Assembly: GCA_022747635.1 (NCBI GenBank)
Contig: JAKTNV010000014.1
Coordinates: 11,903,110 to 11,967,109 of the forward strand
Length of the DNA stretch: 64,000 bases
Source of the DNA: Hetaerina americana
Lineage: Eukaryota > Arthropoda > Insecta > Odonata > Calopterygidae
Reading direction: 5' to 3'
Part shown: piece after piece, positions 24,500-36,500 of the stretch
How the letters are laid out: the number at the start of each line of letters is the position of its first letter
Numbering within the stretch: position 1 is the stretch's first letter
Position numbers and translations under genes: made by a program
Notes under the pieces: generated by a model
What the model saw: only the letters and a program-made list of their open reading frames with translations
Databases searched by the model: none
Told to the model about the DNA's origin: nothing

Positions 24500-24775
24500 C
24501 TGGCTTCCCACCCAGAGGGCATCCCGAGGGTTCGAATCCCAATAGTGGCAGATATTTTTCAGTGATATCCTGATTCCTACTGGAAGTAGGTGCTTTGTGG
24601 AGGGCACTTTGAGTGACAGCAGACCTCTTGGAGCCTTTTGTTAAGAGTAGGCTAATGGTGATGTCGGGCTTCTCTCCACCCTTCATCCTTTTCTATCCAT
24701 TCCTAATGTCAGAAATGACCTTAGCTGTTGTTCGCCTCCTCTGAATACTAGTACTACTAACTAAATGAAGTTTCT
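24500..24775 (+). mobile_element. tRNA-derived SINE copy, second family
   Basis: GAGGGTTCGAATCCCAATAG is a near-perfect RNA polymerase III B box / T-arm. It is preceded by a poor A-box region, GCTTCCCACCCAGAGGGCAT. The roughly 230-base tail, starting GGCAGATATTTTTCAGTGAT, does not match the other SINE copies here. The minus-strand frame at 24,495-24,686 is a shadow. Confidence 0.6.
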
Positions 24776-26214
24776 CAGGCTCATTATTGGTAATACCTGG
24801 TAAGTGAAGATAAAGAAAAACTATTTTTTTCTCTTTCCGATATTTAAACATTTCTTATAGGCAATTTGATGGATTCAAGCACAGGAAGAAAAATGCATTA
24901 ATATACATAAACTATAGAACAGAAAATTTTTTATTGAAAAATTTACTTTATTCCATTAAATATTACACAGGAAATAAATAAATTAATGGAATAAAATACC
25001 CACCATGGAAAGCTGAAAGTATTTGGAGTGCCTGAAAGACAAAAATAAATCCAAAGCCAAAAGTTTACTTACCTGTAACAACTCAATTCTGCAGTTAAAT
25101 CAAAGGATGACTTGGTACAGCATGTATCAGTACTTAGTAAGCCATTTTATTAGAAACTTATGCATGGCATTGAGTTGCGAAAATTGCCGGTGTATTTCAC
25201 ATTTAATGCTCCATGTTCAAAAGGATTAAAAAAATATACAAATGATAAACATAGGGGCTGTGTTTAAATTAGTTCTCTAACTGATATCAGTAAAAACTTT
25301 CCAAGGTTATAAGGAAGCCAGGTGATCTATAAATCTAATCTCAACCTACATGAGAAATCTCAGAAGCAACTGAAATCCTCATGAAAAAGGAACAAGTGCC
25401 GAAGCATTACCTGTAAATTATGACTTATTATTTTTTAAACTCCAGTGCAATGGGAGGCCATCTTGAGTGCCATTTTAAAATGAGGTTATATAACAACATA
25501 ATTTTCATACCACTGAAGAATAGCTCTACATTTCTTCAATATTAAGAAAATTGCCAAAGTAAAGGGGAGTAATGTCAGTACCTTAAGTCATGACCTTGTA
25601 AATATGAATTTTGACAAAAATACCACATGAAATCCCTGCAGTAAAATTCAGATGTAATATTTAAAAAAAAATATGTTTCCTCTACATCTTGATGGAGGAG
25701 TCTTAGTTCACATTATTAATAGAGCTGATGAAACACTTTAAGGAAGGAGCACATCATTAAGCCTTGATGCAGAATACATTTTCAGATAATAGTGTTGGCT
25801 GATCAATTCACTTCTCATCATATTGCCTAGGTACACCCCTTAATGAAAACATTGGTCAGTATATAAATAATTCCCTTCAACAGGTAAAAGTAAAATGAAT
25901 GTATTTGAACAAAATTAAACCTAAGTGAGAAAACTTGACAGTGCCAAATAACTAAGTCAAATTAAATGTTGAACATCTGTATTTAGCCAACAACCAAACT
26001 AATATTATTGTCATTATCACAGTCAACTTGACTGTAATAATTACAATAAAACTGTGGCATAAATAATCATACATGAGCAATAGCACTCCACAGAAAAAAA
26101 TCAGCTTTTGAGGGTGAAAAATTAGATGGGTAATGAAGAGCTTGAATATTCTCTTCATGATTTAAAAATCCTGTTATTTGATTTGAGATCAAGAGGTTTG
26201 ATTACAAACTATGA
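24776..26214. other. AT-rich, no gene recognised
   Basis: Only short low-complexity frames. Nothing resembling RNA genes or transposon ends was seen. Confidence 0.45.
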
Positions 26215-26460
26215 AAATAAAAAGTATGGTAATCTATCTGAAGACTGGTTTGATAGGTGAGGGTAGGCTCACCTAATAATTGGTACTAGGAGCCAGTCCT
26301 TTTCTCTGTACCACCTAGGGTTCCCCATATGAAGATCAGGTACCCAAAAAATGATTCATCTAGGAGGAAGGTCTGAAGGTGTCCCAGACATATCTCCCAA
26401 AAACAAACCTAGACACTCAGCACTCCATCCACTGGACTTTTTAGCAATTTCAGTTAAACA
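26215..26460 (-). mobile_element. Decayed SINE copy (same family as 54,741 and 5,612)
   Basis: On the minus strand it runs from GTCCAGTGGATGGAGTGCTG through a degraded B box (TCTAGGTTTG) into TTTTTTGGGTACCTGATCTT, GGGGAACCC and ACAGAGAAAAGGA. This parallels the SINE at 54,741, where the corresponding words are TTTTTTGGGTACCAGATCTT and ACAGGGAAAGGAA. Divergence is appreciable. Confidence 0.6.
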
Positions 26461-26758
26461 TATTTTAGTCATTAGTTTTTATCTTCAATGCTTTTCTGTT
26501 TCTACCGTTATTCAGGGGTCATTATTATCTGCAATGCTTTATTACTTAGGTTAGAATCTATAATAATGGTAAAATAAATGAAATAATATTATTGAACTGT
26601 TTATATAAATATTATATAACTGTTTAAAAGTAATTAATTTGGGTTTGGATTAAATCTGTGGAAAAGTACAAGTCTTTCTTTCTTTTTAGTAATGGATAAT
26701 TAATTTGGGTTCACATTTGATGTAATCCGATTTAAATTTAATCCAAATTCGTGTCCCG

Positions 26759-26873
26759 GGCAAGGGGAATGATTTTTACACTCTGAAATTGTTGCATTGT
26801 AATGCACATTTAGCGGATGACTCCGTTAAAAGTTACTGTCGTGGTATCTCCCACAGTTTCTTGGAATTAATTT
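26759..26873 (+). repeat. Dispersed ~110-bp repeat, copy 1
   Basis: Contains GATTTTTACACTCTGAAATT, GCGGATGACTCCGTTAAAAG and a CTCCCACAGTTTCTTGGAAT end, in the same order as at 28,882-28,990; a partial inverted pair occurs at 47,023-47,135. Probably a MITE or SINE fragment. Confidence 0.8.
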
Positions 26874-28510
26874 AATTTGAATGAGTTAAAGGAAAACTAT
26901 TTAATTGTATAAAATTCTACTGTAAACAAGTAACGTTACCAAATTAACTTTGTAAGGAAGGTATTATCTAAACTAATTATCCCTGCAAATAGACTAAATA
27001 TATTAAAACCTTTTTCAGAGCAGAGTGACTATGGTAGAGGCAAGGGAGGAATTATGTATGGGCATGGAAGATGTTTGATGTAGGAGAGCTGATGCACAAG
27101 GTAACTGTTTCCTTAACAGAAGAGAAAAATATGGGGAAGAAATGTTTTAATATGCTCAATATCTGGTCCAAATATAAATGTTCAAATACCAGAAAATCTT
27201 AATGAATTGGCTGGTAAAATAATTTTGACAGTAAAAATCAACATGCATTTTAACTTAATAATAAGATATTAGGATTACTGAATGGAAAGAACAGAGATAA
27301 AAAGTTCAGACCCCATTGACATTGATGGTGAAAATGTGATTACAAATTATCCCAAAGAATTTTAAAATTCTCTGGCATTATCAGGAATGCCACTACACAA
27401 ATTAATTTCAACAGTAGTGTAGATACAACAGGCATACTCATAAGGAACATAAATCCAAGAAAAGGACTAACAAACAGTCCACAGTTAATTATACAGGTGA
27501 TGGATGAAAATTATTCAGACACAGAAACTTCAACCAGAAGTAACAAGGAGGAACGTGTTTTTATGCTGCAAATAATTTTGGTACCCAGTGAAACCCAACT
27601 ACCTTTTACCTTAATGAAATGTTAGTTTCCAGTAATATTGGCACTTGCAATATCCAGGAATAGGTCTCAAGGGTAATTAATATTTGATCAATTAGGCAAG
27701 TATTCACCACATAAGGTTTTTTTCAATGACAGTTATAGTTTGAAGTTTTAATACATGAAATGAATATTATTTAAAAACCAAAGTAACTGATACAGTTGCA
27801 AAGAGTACATTATTAAAAGAATGAGAATAAGAAATGTCACATTAAAATAAATTAAAAAAAAATAAAAAAATCATATCTAATCATAATCGTATATAATGAA
27901 ACATTTTTATTAAGTCACAATAATGTGTTTTTTATATATCAAATGCTGATTTTATCTATCTCAACATAATCATCATATATGACAAGTATGAATTAATTTA
28001 CTATATTTTATGGCTACAAATTTATTCCAACACGTTTCACTAGTTTCAAATGATAATTCCATAAGAATATATAATTAATCAGCTGAGACTTCATCTATTA
28101 TGTAAAATCTACATTTTTATAAAAACATGATACCTGAAATCAAGGTTCTACTGCACTTATGTCTAAAACTTCTACTTTTGATGTGCAAGCCAGTTTTTCC
28201 AGTAGTTCCCAAACATTCTATCAATTGTTGAATTGTTAAATGTTTGCAATATTTGAACCTCTTTTTAACGCCGGCAAATTTATTTTCCACAATTTTTAAT
28301 TCCAGGTTTAAAAATGGCATGTGCCCACATTGGCAAATTATTTCATACTTTACATATTTAGCTAAATATTACAAAAGGCTTTCTCTGGTATTCAACAAAG
28401 TTGCACTCTTTTAGTTAAATCACTAGCTAATGAATCATAGAACTCTGGGTCATTTTGAATGACTATATTAATCATTAGATTTGTACCGTCTTAATCCCTA
28501 CCTATACAAA

Positions 28511-28533
28511 TATATATATATATATATATATAT
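28511..28533. repeat. TA microsatellite
   Basis: An uninterrupted TA dinucleotide run of about 11 units. Confidence 0.95.
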
Positions 28534-28881
28534 CAATAACAATCATTTCAATAATCACAGCTTATCACATTAACTCTTAGTCAACACCACTATCAATTAA
28601 GGTCTAGTTGATATTGTACTGATAAATTACTTGTTACAATTAAGATTTCAAATTGTTTTACTACAAACGCAGTAGATTCTGGTATTGGATTAGGAAGCTT
28701 TAACCAATGTATAAGACGCAGTATATCAACAGCTTACTCAATTTTCACCACTTTTTCCTACAGCTAAGTCACCCTTTAATGGGTATCTTCCATCTTTCAC
28801 CAACATCCTATACGTGTAATTTGGTGGCAATAATTGGGTACCAATCTTTATGTGCTGGCTGCATGGAGATGTAATTAAAAT

Positions 28882-28990
28882 GATTAAAGATTTTTACACT
28901 CTGAAATTGAGGCATTAAAATGCACATTAGCGGATGACTCCGTTAAAAGTTACTGTTGCGGCATCTCCCGCAGTTTCTTTGGAATTTGTT
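28882..28990 (+). repeat. Dispersed ~110-bp repeat, copy 2
   Basis: Shares GATTTTTACACTCTGAAATT, then AATGCACATTAGCGGATGAC, CGTTAAAAGTTACTG and CTCCCGCAGTTTCTTTGGAA with the copy at 26,759, with about 10% difference and small indels. Confidence 0.8.
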
Positions 28991-30310
28991 AATTAAAGTG
29001 AGATCATTCAATTCAATTAACTGACCGTTGTACAAAGATCTTTTACAGCCGCTATCCTTATAATTATTGGATGTTATTATATGAGCACAAGTGCTTTCAA
29101 TCAGCCAAATACAATATGCAATCATTAGGAAGGTGAATATAAAAAATAAAAACACACAAGGAATTCTTTTCCATAGGTAATTAATTAGGACAAAACAATG
29201 CTTTGAAGACCAGCATCAAAGCCATTATAATATTAAAATAATTCACAAGAATTTTCACAAAACTTATCAGAAACCAATACATATGCACTTCCTATGCTAT
29301 CTTGCTACATGGAAGGTGATGCATGTATTGCACTGCCTCGGCCTATATTAAACTAAGAATTTGTGACAATTTTAATCTCAAACTGAAGCATAGTCATTGC
29401 CATAGAGACTAAAACCAAATCACTTTAGCACCTATCACTGTTAACATATTTTATATTAATAGATTAATACTTTTGGATAGTAGAGATGGCAGTAGAATGC
29501 CTGATAAAAGAATAAATACATAGTCATACATCACTCTAGCACAATAAGAACTTGGCTAAACATTATTTAACAAATTAAGGAGATAGTCCATATTATTAGC
29601 ACTATGACATAGTGTCTCTTGATGCCATAAAAATAAATATCACAATTTGTTTTAAGTGTTGAGAAATCAACACAAATGTTTCTTACTCTTCCATCAGCAC
29701 TTATCATAAACTTTATCTAAAATATATACCAGTTTCATAAGAATGTTTTCATGTTTAATGACATAAATATGATAAAAATTTGGAAAGAACAAGTTGAATG
29801 GGAAATTGGCAGAATTTTGTCACTATAAATTTAACTAGGTAAAACACAAATAGGCATAAAATAATCACATCTCAAACAAAATATGCTATGAAATCCCCTG
29901 CAGTAATCACAAGAAAAGGACTGAAGACGAAAATATAAAAATCAAAGACACCCGTTTTTTTCAATTTCACTAGTAAAAGTCACATGAAAATACTGACAGT
30001 AAGCTACCTAATTTTTGAGCCTTTCATACATTTCCACCTGTGAAAAAAAATATTGAAATAAATAACTGGCAAATATATTTGCTATTTCTAATTTTATAAT
30101 AAAAATACTACGGCACATTTAAGAAAACTTAATATGCAATTAATTAAAGTTATTCTAAGACAGACAGCATATGAAAAAACCAAAATATATTATTTTACAA
30201 AAAACCCATTCTTGAAATTAACACTGAACTGGGACAACCAATCAACAACTGTACAAAATATTAAACAAGATCACAGATAGGATATTTTGTTTTAATACTT
30301 ATTTCTACCC

Positions 30311-30316
30311 TTTATT
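30311..30316 (-). terminator. Polyadenylation signal AATAAA of the ABCA gene
   Basis: On the minus strand AATAAA lies about 53 bases after the TGA at 30,369-30,371, which closes the reading frame of the last exon. It would give a very short 3' UTR ending near 30,290. AATAAA is common in AT-rich DNA, so this is suggestive only. Confidence 0.45.
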
Positions 30317-30368
30317 ATTGAGAAATCTATCAGGATATAAATGAAAGGTAAACATTCAAAACCAATTT

Positions 30369-30542
30369 TCAAAGCTTACCTGTGATGGAAGCTTTGTGTC
30401 TTCTTGATCGGACGGAGCTTGTTCGGGGGTAACAGCAAGCACCACCACCAATCCAGCCTTTCTTGCAAGTTCTCTTGCCATCATCTTCCTCTTCTCCAAC
30501 CCCATTTGCATCCTTCTGCTCATTTGCAAATCGAATGAACAC
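30369..30542 (-). CDS. ABCA exon 18 (last recognised), end of protein
   Basis: The acceptor TTTTGTAG is followed by [14 protein letters not shown], the invariant end of ABCA post-NBD domains, and continues directly from QTTLEE in exon 17. The tail is unusual: an acidic run (GEEEDDG), then a Cys/Gly-rich stretch ([12 protein letters not shown]) and a basic end ([13 protein letters not shown]) before TGA at 30,369. A good donor (ACAG|GTAAGC, 30,379) sits 8 nt upstream of the stop, so splicing to a further small exon downstream is possible. The AATAAA close behind favours termination here. Confidence 0.85.
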   Translation of the reverse strand: MFIRFANEQKDANGVGEEEDDGKRTCKKGWIGGGACCYPRTSSVRSRRHKASITGKL

Positions 30543-33500
30543 CTACAAAAATAATGATACCCATACCAATAGATGAAGCATTCCAAAAGCTATAGTCAGG
30601 ATTTGTAGTGAATTCACTGGTAGCAAATCTAATAAATCCATTAAATATACAGTATAAATATAAATACCCATACAAAAAAATGCATGAAGAAATAAAAATA
30701 AAACCCTAATCCCATTAAATGAAATCAAATGGTTCATATATAAAAAACAAGGTGGATGTTCATTAAATTAAGAAAAAAGAATTATTCGTCTACACCTACA
30801 TAAATATCCTGTGATCCACCAAAATGGTATGTGGCAGGAGGTGCAAGAACCACATGGGATGGGTAAGAGATTAGGGAGAATTAGGGAGAGAAAAGGGGAA
30901 AAAAATATTTACTAAAAAACCTCCAAAAAATGTGAAAATTTATCTATATGCTGGCAGAAAACTTCGTTCAAAACAAGTGCCAATTTCACCCAATAAAATA
31001 CTTCTTTGCTAAACAAAAAAGGAGGGAATAAAAAGAAACTACAACCTACACTAAACCAAGACAGGTCATACAGAATGAGAAAGTAAGAAGGGGGAAGTTC
31101 TATTAATTCATTGAGAATTAATAGAACTTCCCCTAATAACCCTTAAATTCACAGATAGAAAATTTGGCAACCCACTGTTAACATCGGACAGCTTGAGGCA
31201 TCACCTGCACAGAGAGAGATGAGGAATGGAAGGGGGAGCTTTAAAACTCAACAAAAAAGGGTAGGGAATGTTGTAACAGGCACTATATTAATTGTATGAC
31301 AGTCCTATGCGGTCATATAGGAAGGAATAAAGCACGCGAGATTCGTGAAAATGCATGCACTTATGTAAAAACAATTATTCCCTTAATGGTGAGGGTGGTA
31401 AGTGGTTTTGCTATTTCCAAACCTACAGTTACTATTCCATATTTTCTGTGGGAAGTAGGAGTTCTTGAGTCTGCTAGTTCTGGCATTTACTTCCCGAGTT
31501 ACATATTCATGATCCAAGCAACCAACGTACGTTGGATTGAGAATAATTGACGAGATATTGGCACTGAAACAAGGAGCTCTGATTTATTTAATAAGTTCAA
31601 CCGAGCATTACATACTACCAACACTTTTGGAAAAAAATAACAAACTTAAATGAATTCATCCTTAAAAATTAATAACCACAAAACAGGGAGGAAGGAAAAG
31701 ATAGAGTCAGAATGTTGTAATACAATAAACAAAATTTTGGGACAACTATGATGATGTGAAAACAATGGAAAGAGCAATGTGATATGATTGTAGAGTTCCA
31801 GAGAAAGTGAAACAATGGGGAAGCCTCCAGAGAAAGTGAAATAAGTAGAATTCTCCAAAGAAAGTGATTAGGAGGTAAGAAAGGTAAAATAACACAAAAA
31901 TAAGATGTAACCCAGCTAATTTATCATTGAAACTGAAAGAAACAGAGTGAAGGTGACACAAATAAATGGATTGGGTAGAGATATTTATACATATTTAAGG
32001 GATATTTATGAGGCCCAAAGGTTTAGACACTGCCAGGGAATTCAACACAGATGTGAATAGATGCTACAGTGGTTTTTGTGCTCCAATATGTTAATTGTCG
32101 GGTGGTGAAAGTTTCATTCCCATTCCAGGGGACATCTTCAGGATGAAGAGCTTTCCATGAAATCTGGTACCACATATACAAATACATAAATATAAGGCAA
32201 GCCTGTGCCTGTAGCTTGGTGAGGTGAGTAAGCTCTTATTATATATTGTCTGACCTTATTCTTGGTCCTTTTTAGGATCAATGTCTTAAAAAGGATCAAG
32301 GAGGAGATAAGACAAGAGCCAATCAGAACTCACTCCACCAAGGGCACCTACTCCCATATGCATAAACGTGGCAGCAGATTTATTGGTAACCTCTTAAACC
32401 TGAAGATGTCTCTGGAATGGGAATCAAACCACAACAAGATAACTTATGTGGTGGAGCAATAATAATAAATAATTATGAGTGTATCTTTTTACTTGGATGC
32501 AGAAAATTTTGAGATCAATATTTTTCCCATTAGATAAAGTTTGCTCTGAGTCATTATGCAAGAAATTTTACGGAAAACAAACCCAGGTTACTTCATAAAT
32601 TTGATTCTGTAATTTCCATAGGCATCATTTTTTGTAAAAAAATCATGTTTTTTATTAATTAACTTCTATCATTTGGATAAATATTCCCTGGGATTGGCAA
32701 TAATGATGACTAACCCATTGGCATACATAAAAACCACATTAAACCATTGCCTTCATTGAAAATTCATAATCATATTCAAACAAGAGAATGACTAGTAGAA
32801 TTCTTAAATTTCTTTTTTGAGAACTTAACCAAACAAATAAACCCATGAATGAAGCATTGTATTACGCATAAAGACTTGTTGCAAACATTATTAAGTGCCC
32901 ATAATTGTAAATACACATTGAGGATACAGTGATGGTTATGAATTTACTCTTTTTCAAAATCAGATTAGTGGACTCTAAATAAAGTTACTAATTAATTTAT
33001 TTTAAATGATAGGATAAAATTAAATTACAAGTTCAAAGAGTTTTACAGAGTTAACATGACTGACCTCCTCCAATGTTGTTTGCATTATGGAGTAATCCTC
33101 CACCAAGCCTTCCTCTCTTGCCTCCTCCATTGCACTGAATACAGCAGAAAGTTTAATGGGTGCCGAGTCATCTTTGGCTGAGGGGTCAAGGTCAGAGGCT
33201 TCTGCATTCAAGGGCGTTCCTCGTGGCAACTGGAAGCGGAGGCGATTGTGGTGGGCTTCTCGCAGGATGGCCCCAGGGGGAAGTTTGATGGTCAGCTTGT
33301 TTGCAACCAACTCTGCTCTCATCTCACTTGGACAGTGAACTATCAGTGTATATCCACTGCCAAACCTGTTCAAAGCAAAATACGTGGATCAGTATGTTAC
33401 CTCACACAGCTAATTTAAAGGCATCTCTGGATATATAGTATACCGTTAATCTAATTCATTATCCATAGGAACATTAGAATTTTGAGACATCTACATTGCC

Positions 33501-36500
33501 AGGAGCATTTATGGAGAGAGAGAGAGAGACAGAAAACAGTAATTACTAAGATAATCATAATTTGTTTTAGAGCACATAAACACCATTTAAACCATTACAT
33601 TGATAAGGTATTTAATCAATCCTAAACACGATGATAAGCAAAAAATTAAAGTTTAATACAGAAGAGCAAAAATTATATTATCCTGCATGTTATACACAGG
33701 CATATACTATTTTTCAGCAAATTACATCAAAGAGAGATTAACATTTAAAAAATGCACCTTCGAAGTAGTTACAGACTATTAGTTATTATTATTATTATTA
33801 TTACTTTTTATTTGCCCAGAGATCACAATACAAAAATACCAGGTGGGTGAAGTATGTACATGATATAAGGCACGTCAATGAGGAGCAAAGACACAGGCTC
33901 AGTTAAGATACATAAAAGAATAGATGCTCATAGTTACATAAGTGTTTGGTACAAACCCATGAACATCGGCTGTAACATGCACATACAATATCAAATTCAG
34001 AAAAATCATTGATCACAAACATGAATCAGACCATTACCATTGCTAGAAACTAAAAGTATGAACTTACTGGTCGGGAATATTGTTGAGATATTCATCAACC
34101 GAGTAAAACATATTGCGTTGTAGATATCTTTTTAGTTTATGCCTGAATACGGCAGTTCCCTGTGTATCCTTGATACTTTTGGGTAGTTTGTTAAATAATC
34201 TGATGCCCATTTCATTGGGTCCTAATTTCAATGCTTTAGTTCTTATATTCCCATAATGGAAGTCATTCCTGCCTCTGGTGTAATGATGATGATAGGCAGA
34301 GTTAAGAGAATAGTTGCCGATGTTATTTTTTATATATAGAATTAAAAACATAATGTAGATGCATGGGAGTGGTAGCAAATTTAATTCATGGAAAATAGGC
34401 CTTGATGGAGCATTGTAAGGTTTCCTGGCGATGATTCTAATAGCTTTCTTTTGCATTTTAAAGATGGTTTGAGAAATAGCAGCTGATCCCCATAATATTA
34501 TACTGTAGGTTATATTTGAGTAAATTTCCCCATAGTACAAATTGAGTAGTACAGTTTTACTTGTAGTTTCATACAGGTGTCTTAATAAGTAGCAAGTTGA
34601 ACTGAGCTTGTGTTGGAGGGCTTTTACATGAGTATCCCAAGAAATATTTGCACATAGAGAAATACCTAGAAATTTGCATTCTGTCACACGCTCAATTGAT
34701 AGGTCATTGATTTTTACCAGCAGATCATCTGATATGTTCTTATTGTGTGTAAAGTTTACTATTTTACTTTTATTTACATTTAAGTCTAGAAGGTTGTCTG
34801 TACACCACTTGTTTATAGCAAGTGTGACAGACTTAGCTTTTTCCACAAGGCTGGGATATGTTTGTGTTGATATTATTATATTAGTGTCGTCAGCGTACAA
34901 CACTGGTATTATTCCATCATTATTTGGTAAGCAGTTAGGTAGGTCATTGATGTAAATCAGAAAGAGGAGTGGCCCAAGGGTTGAGCCTTGTGGAACACCT
35001 TTGTTAACTTGGTATGCTTCGGATGAATATTTTGACCCATCAACTGATAACACTACTTTTTGAGTGCGATTATGAATAAAGGACTTCAACCAGTTTAAAG
35101 GACTTCCTCTAATTCCTATTCTATTGAGTTTAATTAGTAGTCTATTGTGGTTTACATTATCAAAAGCCTTTGACAAGTCAAAAAACATTCCAAGAGTTTT
35201 GCGTTTAGCATCTAATGAATTAAGTATGCTGTCGATTGCCTGACATATGGCAGTTGTGGTAGACCTTTCCGATCTAAATCCATGCTGAGAATTAGAAAGT
35301 AGGAAGTTTTTTTCGAGATAAGATGCTATTTGCATATACATGGCTTTTTCGAATATTTTAGCAAATGTATTTTGGACGGCTATTGGTCTGTAGTTATTCA
35401 AATCATTTACACAGCCATGGTTTTTATAAAAGGGCACTACTTTTGATTCTTTTAATTGGGATGGGAAAATCCCTTGTATCAAAGATTCATTAATTAAAAA
35501 TAAAAGGGGTGCTTTTATGGCTTCAAAACAATGATGAACAACTTTACCAGGAATTTCATCTGGGCCAGTACTGGATTTGTTTCTGAGTGAGGAGACAATA
35601 GTTTTTAGATTGGTTTCAGAACAGGGCTTGGCAAACATTGACGATGGTGCATTTGCTAAAAGCACATTGGCTGGAGAAGTAGTTAGGCAAGGAGCTGATA
35701 CGTAGTATTTGTTAAATTTATTAGCTAGAGATGAATAGCTAATGGCAGTGTTATTTTCAGGGTTACAAAGTTTTGGGAGAGTGAGTTGTGGATTTTTCTT
35801 ACCTCTACAGTAATTAATTATTTCCCATGCAGTTTTGGACTTGTTATTGGAATTAAGTACGAGGGTCATCCGGAAAGTAGTACCCGTTCGTGAAATAAAG
35901 ACACAAAAGTAAATATTAACAAACATAAAAAATTTTATTTGAAAGAGGATACTTTAAACTACTTCTCAACATAATCTCCAAGCAAATTAAGGCATTTGTC
36001 ATAACGTGTGACAAGTTTCTGTATTCCTGCTGCATAGTCCTTCGCCGCCAGCTCATTGAGATACGCGAGGGACCCATCTTGCACAAATTTTTGCATAATG
36101 CAGATGGTGTTTAACAATTTCATGAACAATTGTTCGAGAAACATTGGGAAAATGCTCACAGATGTCATCAATTGTGACGCGCCGATCGTTCCTCACGAAT
36201 TCGTCAACTGAGCTCACCAGTTGGTCTGTAATGACAGACGGTCTCTCCGAACGCTCATCGTCGTGTGTGTTCCCCCTCCCCATGTTGAAGTTGCGACACC
36301 ACCGCCGAACAGACGACTCGTCCATTACATTGTCTCCATACACCTCCTTTAATTGGCGATGAATATCACATGGGCGAACGTTTCTTGCATTGAGGAATTT
36401 AATCACTGCCCTCACTTCACAACTGGCGGCGTTCTCAATTTTTTTAAACATTGTAAACAATCACAGAAACAACACAGGCAATGCTAGCGTCACGCAACTT

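Larger units (their letters stand above)
26461..30289. other. AT-rich downstream flank of the ABCA gene
   Basis: No gene recognised. It holds two copies of a short dispersed repeat (26,759 and 28,882) and a TA microsatellite at 28,511-28,533. If the alternative splice donor at 30,379 is used, a further small ABCA exon could hide here; I could not identify one. Confidence 0.4.
30543..33064. other. ABCA intron 17 (between exons 17 and 18)
   Basis: AT-rich intron without coding sequence of its own. It holds a perfect 19-bp-stem hairpin at 31,091-31,133 and a repeat with inverted ends at 32,104-32,432. Confidence 0.7.

Noticed and set aside
24500..24560. A functional tRNA gene at the GGTTCGAATCCC box
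   Set aside because: The B box is good but the upstream D-arm/A box is poor and the repeat-like tail continues; interpreted as a SINE.
34674..34955. Plus-strand frame inside the LINE
   Set aside because: Antisense shadow of the reverse transcriptase coding frame.
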